From Belnapia moabensis DSM 16746 (GTDB lineage Bacteria > Pseudomonadota > Alphaproteobacteria > Acetobacterales > Acetobacteraceae), in assembly GCF_000745835.1 (NCBI RefSeq), contig NZ_JQKB01000003.1:124001-188000 (forward strand): DNA of 64,000 bases, written 5' to 3'. Positions 60,834-64,000 of the stretch are shown here, in pieces; within the stretch, counting starts at the first letter, position 1, and each line of letters begins with the position of its first letter. The translations under genes were made by a program, and so were the position numbers. Under the pieces are notes generated by a model. The model was given only the letters and a program-made list of their open reading frames with translations, was not told where the DNA came from and ran no database searches.

Positions 60834-61043
60834 ATGGACATCCCCCGCATCGGCCATAATGGCGGCCCGCCGCTCGATCCCGAGGAAAGCTGGCGCGGCT
60901 ATGTCTGGCGCCGGGCCCACAAGCGGGCCTGGAAGACGCCGCCGCGCGAGATCGCGCTCCGCCGGCTCGCGCGGGCCGAGGAGCTGGGTATGACCTACAA
61001 GGAGTATACGCTCGAGATCTTGGAACGCGGGCGCTACCTGTGA
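60834..61043 (+). CDS. Small conserved protein with GHNGGPPLD motif
   Basis: 69 residues, basic (many Arg/Lys). The N-terminus DIPRIGHNGGPPLDPEESW carries a motif common in short alphaproteobacterial proteins of unknown function, sometimes near phage genes. The rest is a predicted helical YKEYTLEILERGRYL. Weak RBS. Its TGA overlaps the GTG of the DUF4345 gene (GTGA). Confidence 0.7.
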   Translation: MDIPRIGHNGGPPLDPEESWRGYVWRRAHKRAWKTPPREIALRRLARAEELGMTYKEYTLEILERGRYL

Positions 61044-61414
61044 GCGGGACGGGCTGGTTCCGGCTCGCCGTGGCGGTGGGCGGGCTGGTGCCGGTGCTGG
61101 CAGGGCTCGGTGGAATGCTGACGGGACCCGCGATGCTCGGAGCCGAGTCGGGGGCGGATGAGGACAGCCATCTCCGCTATCTCTCCGGGTTACTGCTCGG
61201 CATCGGGCTCGGGTTCTGGAGCACGCTCGGCGATCCGGCGCGGCATGCGGGACGGTTCCGGCTGCTGACGGCGATCGTCGTGCTGGGCGGGCTTGGGCGC
61301 CTCTTCGGCCTGGCCGTCCGCGGGGTGCCGGGGTGGCCGATGCTGGCGGCGCTCGGCATGGAGCTGGTGGTGACGCCGCTACTCTGCCTCTGGCAGGCGA
61401 GGCTGGTGCGATGA
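61040..61414 (+). CDS. DUF4345-like membrane protein
   Basis: 124 residues with four membrane helices (about 7-27, 45-65, 73-91, 97-117). HLRYLSGLLLGIGLGFW (about 44-60) is the signature of DUF4345. Function unknown. GTG start at 61040 overlaps the previous stop; its TGA overlaps the ATG of the next gene (ATGA), so three genes are chained. Confidence 0.8.
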   Translation: MSGTGWFRLAVAVGGLVPVLAGLGGMLTGPAMLGAESGADEDSHLRYLSGLLLGIGLGFWSTLGDPARHAGRFRLLTAIVVLGGLGRLFGLAVRGVPGWPMLAALGMELVVTPLLCLWQARLVR

Positions 61415-63045
61415 GGCGGGGGCTGGCGATCGGCCTCGTCGCGCTGCTGTCGGTGGGGTTCTTCTTCCGAAATCAGATCGGCGACGGCTTCACCCTGCTG
61501 GTGGGCGACCGGCATGATGCGGTGATCGAGCTCTCGATCCTCGAGCATTGGGTCAATGTTCTGGCGGGACGCTCGGCCTGGGACCGGACGGACTACTTCT
61601 TTCCGGTTCCGGGGACGCTCGGCTACAATGACGGCTATCTCGTCTTCGGCCTGTTGCAGGCGGGGTTCCGGGCGGCGGGGGTGGACCTCTTCCTCGGCGG
61701 CGAGCTGGTCAACATGACCTTGAGGCTGATCGGCTTCCTCGGCGCTTATGCGCTCGGGCGGCGGGCGATCGGGCTGCCCTTTGGCTGGGCGCTGCTTGGG
61801 GCGGCGCTCTTCACCATCAGCAACAACCTCTACATCCGTGGCAGCCACGCTCAGCTGTTCAGCGTAGGGCTGGTGCCGGTCCTGGCGCTGCTGCTGCATG
61901 GGGCGGTCGTGGCATTGCTGGAAGGGCGGCGGGGCGCGCTGCTGGGCTGGGGGGCGGGATTCGCGCTGGGCTTCGCGGCCTGCCTGATGACCGGCTTCTA
62001 CATGGCTTGGTACTTCGCTTGGTGCGGCGGCGTGATGCTGCTGGCTTGGCTGGTGGTGGCGGGGCGGCCGGCGCGGCGGCGGCTGCTCGGAGCCATGCGG
62101 ACGCAGGCCTTGCCGTTGGCGGCCATCGGCCTGCTGGCCGTAGTCGCGGAAATCCCCTTCCTTTCGCTCTACCTGCCGAAGGCGGCGGAGACGGGGATGC
62201 ACCCTTGGGCCGATGTGCTGAGGCACGTCCCCTCCCCGCTCGACATTATCCATGTGGGCGAGGCGAACTATCTCTGGGGCTGGCTGGTGCGGGCGATGAA
62301 CGGTGTCTTCCGGCCCGGCTTCCCCTTCTGGTCGGAGCTGATGACGGGGATGCCGCCGCTGCTGCTGCTGATCTTCGCAGCCTCGCTGCTCTGGCTCTGG
62401 CGCGGCGGGGGCGAGGCGCCGCCGGGGCGCGTGGCCATGCTGCGTGCGCTCGCCATCGCGGTGCTGGTGACCTGGGCGCTCAGCCTGCAGCTGGGCGGCG
62501 TGACGGGGTGGTCGCTGGTCTACCGCCTCGTGCCGGGGGCGAAGGCGGCGCGGGTGGTGGCGCGCTATCAGATTTTTCTCACCCTGCCCGTCATCCTGTT
62601 GGCGATGACGGTGCTCTCAGCGGAGGCGCGACGGCTGCCGCGGCTGACCGTGGCGCTGCTCTGCGGGCTGCTGCTGGCGGAGGAGGCGAATGGCTACGCG
62701 CCGCTCTTCCTCGACCGGCCGCTGGAAGCGGGGCGGCTGGCAGCGGTGCCGCCGGCGCCGCCGGAATGCCACGCCTTCTACGTCTCGGCGGCGCGGAGGG
62801 AGAGCCGCTTCGGCGAGGAGGTCGCCAATGTCTACAACCACAATACCGAGGCGATGCTGGTGGCGGCGGTGCGGCGTGTGCCGACGATCAACGGCATCTC
62901 CACCTTCAACCCGCCTTTCTGGCCCGATGCGATCCCGGATGACCCGCGATACCTGGCACAGGTGCGGGCCTATGCCGCGCATTGGCAGGTGACGGGGCTC
63001 TGTGCACTGGACCTCCAACGCTTCACCTGGAGCGGGCCGGAGTAG
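61411..63045 (+). CDS. Multi-spanning membrane protein, glycosyltransferase-C-like
   Basis: 544 residues with about ten or eleven membrane helices, a large periplasmic-type loop after the first (about 30-70, GDRHDAVIELSILEHW) and a C-terminal soluble part (about 435-544). The layout recalls GT-C family membrane glycosyltransferases or O-antigen/arabinosyl-type enzymes; an Asp pair GDRHDAV near 34-40 could be catalytic. No specific family recognised. ATG 61411 overlaps the DUF4345 stop; the longer frame to 61333 is rejected. Confidence 0.7.
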   Translation: MRRGLAIGLVALLSVGFFFRNQIGDGFTLLVGDRHDAVIELSILEHWVNVLAGRSAWDRTDYFFPVPGTLGYNDGYLVFGLLQAGFRAAGVDLFLGGELVNMTLRLIGFLGAYALGRRAIGLPFGWALLGAALFTISNNLYIRGSHAQLFSVGLVPVLALLLHGAVVALLEGRRGALLGWGAGFALGFAACLMTGFYMAWYFAWCGGVMLLAWLVVAGRPARRRLLGAMRTQALPLAAIGLLAVVAEIPFLSLYLPKAAETGMHPWADVLRHVPSPLDIIHVGEANYLWGWLVRAMNGVFRPGFPFWSELMTGMPPLLLLIFAASLLWLWRGGGEAPPGRVAMLRALAIAVLVTWALSLQLGGVTGWSLVYRLVPGAKAARVVARYQIFLTLPVILLAMTVLSAEARRLPRLTVALLCGLLLAEEANGYAPLFLDRPLEAGRLAAVPPAPPECHAFYVSAARRESRFGEEVANVYNHNTEAMLVAAVRRVPTINGISTFNPPFWPDAIPDDPRYLAQVRAYAAHWQVTGLCALDLQRFTWSGPE

Positions 63046-63155
63046 CTTGCGCGGCGTGTCGAGCTTAGCCATGATCGTGGTGGGAGAAGAAATGCAGCAC
63101 CGGCTGACACCGTCGGCCTGACGTCGCTAGGCGCAGGCATCACGAGGTTTGCGCC

Positions 63156-64000
63156 ATGCCTGCCCAACACGAAATTCCTGCGACGCCCGAGGCGCTGATC
63201 TGGGGCTCGCTCGATGCGGCGACACCGCCGGCGCTGACCGTCGACTCCGGCGATGTGGTGACGATCACCGCCGTGCCGGCCGGCGGCACGCCCGCTTTTC
63301 CGCCCGATGCGGCACTGGTGCCGGAGGCCTATCGTGCCGCCGTCGGGGGGCTGGCACAGGGGCCGGGAGCGCATTTCGTCAACCGGCCCGTCTTCGTCCG
63401 CGGCGCAGCGCAGGGCGATGTGCTGCAGGTCGACATCCTTTCGGCCGAGCCGTGGATGGATTGGGGCTTCGTCTCCATCATGCCGCTGCTCGGCACGCTG
63501 CCCGACGAATTCACCGAGTACGAGACAATCCATCCTCGCATCGACAGGGCGCGCGGCACCTGCCGCCTGCCCTGGGGGATGGAGTTGCCGCTTGATCCTT
63601 TCTTCGGCGTCATCGGCGTGGCGCCGCCGCCGGAATGGGGGTGCTGCTCCACCAACGTGCCGCGCGCCTTCGGCGGCAACATGGACAACAAGGAGCTGAA
63701 GGCGGGGACGACGCTTTATCTGCCGGTCTTCAACGAGGGCGCGCTCTTCTACGCTGGCGACGGGCATGGCGTGCAGGGCGATGGCGAGGTCTGCATCACC
63801 GCGCTGGAGACCGGGCTGAAGGGCAGCTTCCGGCTGACGGTGCGGAAGGATCTGAGCCTGAAGATGCCCTTCGCGGAGACGGCGACGCACCTGATCTCGA
63901 TCGGGCTCGACGAGGATCTCGACGATGCGGCGAAGCAGGCGGTACGCGAGATGGTGCGGGAGATCTGCGCCCGCACCAACCTCAGCCGCAACCAAGCCTA
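63156..64000 (+). CDS. Acetamidase/formamidase family protein, truncated by the window end
   Basis: An open frame of 281 codons running off the window without a stop. Family features: FVRGAAQGDVLQVDI, GVIGVAPPPEWGCCS, PRAFGGNMDNKELKAGTTLYLPV and the GDGHGVQGDGE motif with metal-binding histidine and aspartate residues. Acetamidase/formamidase enzymes release ammonia from short amides; adds to the amide-hydrolase theme. The ATG at 63156 lies within TTTGCGCC with no strong SD; a family full length of about 300-330 fits about 20-50 residues missing. Confidence 0.88.
   Translation, partial: MPAQHEIPATPEALIWGSLDAATPPALTVDSGDVVTITAVPAGGTPAFPPDAALVPEAYRAAVGGLAQGPGAHFVNRPVFVRGAAQGDVLQVDILSAEPWMDWGFVSIMPLLGTLPDEFTEYETIHPRIDRARGTCRLPWGMELPLDPFFGVIGVAPPPEWGCCSTNVPRAFGGNMDNKELKAGTTLYLPVFNEGALFYAGDGHGVQGDGEVCITALETGLKGSFRLTVRKDLSLKMPFAETATHLISIGLDEDLDDAAKQAVREMVREICARTNLSRNQA

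Overview
The window is about 64 kb of very GC-rich DNA with densely packed genes, many start/stop overlaps (ATGA, GTGA, TGATG) and clear Shine-Dalgarno sites. Gene content and order point to an Alphaproteobacterium, most likely of the Acetobacteraceae (Roseomonas-like). The markers are minCDE, the scpA-scpB-tat-serS block, popZ (DUF2497) beside valS and a tolC-pcm pair, SPOR-argS-dgt, and many orphan TRAP and Bug-type solute receptors. This placement is inferred from gene content; no rRNA gene is present.

Layout. 0.1-9.2 kb: a catabolic cluster with gamma-glutamyltransferase, FMN-dependent 2-hydroxy-acid oxidase, a PEP-mutase/isocitrate-lyase-family lyase, an amidohydrolase with an altered active site, a HisD-like dehydrogenase, two SDRs and an orphan TRAP receptor. 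A broken VOC dioxygenase start lies just before it. 9.2-11 kb: a phosphatase and an SDR. 11-16.2 kb: the stress operon prkA-yeaH-spoVR behind a 405-bp leader. 16.3-18.9 kb: DoxX, serine hydrolase and FkbM methyltransferase. 18.9-20.8 kb: minCDE. 21-22.5 kb: thioesterase and 2-hydroxyacid dehydrogenase. 22.5-32.9 kb: a nitrogen-compound cluster with a complete ABC importer, arylformamidase-like hydrolase, allophanate hydrolase, AtzH-like protein, M20 carbamoylase, Bug receptor, RidA, cyclase, SDR and ferredoxin. 32.9-39.5 kb: mixed housekeeping genes (SGNH hydrolase, small lipoprotein, XRE regulator, NDUFAF6-like protein, sodB, isochorismatase-like hydrolase, yajC, DUF815 ATPase). 39.5-50 kb: a long minus-strand core block from dgt through argS, SPOR, nagZ, site-2 protease, scpA, scpB, an ABC ATPase, tatB and tatC to serS. 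50-60.4 kb: erpA-like, xthA, ilvD, membrane proteins, valS, popZ, tolC, pcm. 60.5-64 kb: tRNA-Cys, tRNA-Asn, three small or membrane proteins, and an acetamidase cut by the window edge.

Two themes recur. First, hydrolysis of C-N bonds: gamma-glutamyl transferase, amidohydrolase, arylformamidase-like hydrolase, allophanate hydrolase, AtzH-like protein, carbamoylase, cyclase and acetamidase, joined with several importers. This suggests scavenging of amide, carbamoyl or heterocyclic nitrogen compounds; the actual substrates cannot be read from sequence. Second, convergent gene pairs have almost no space between them. Their stop codons abut or overlap, or a hairpin (sometimes part of a dispersed palindromic repeat family) includes the stop codon. 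No CRISPR array, insertion sequence or prophage module was seen.
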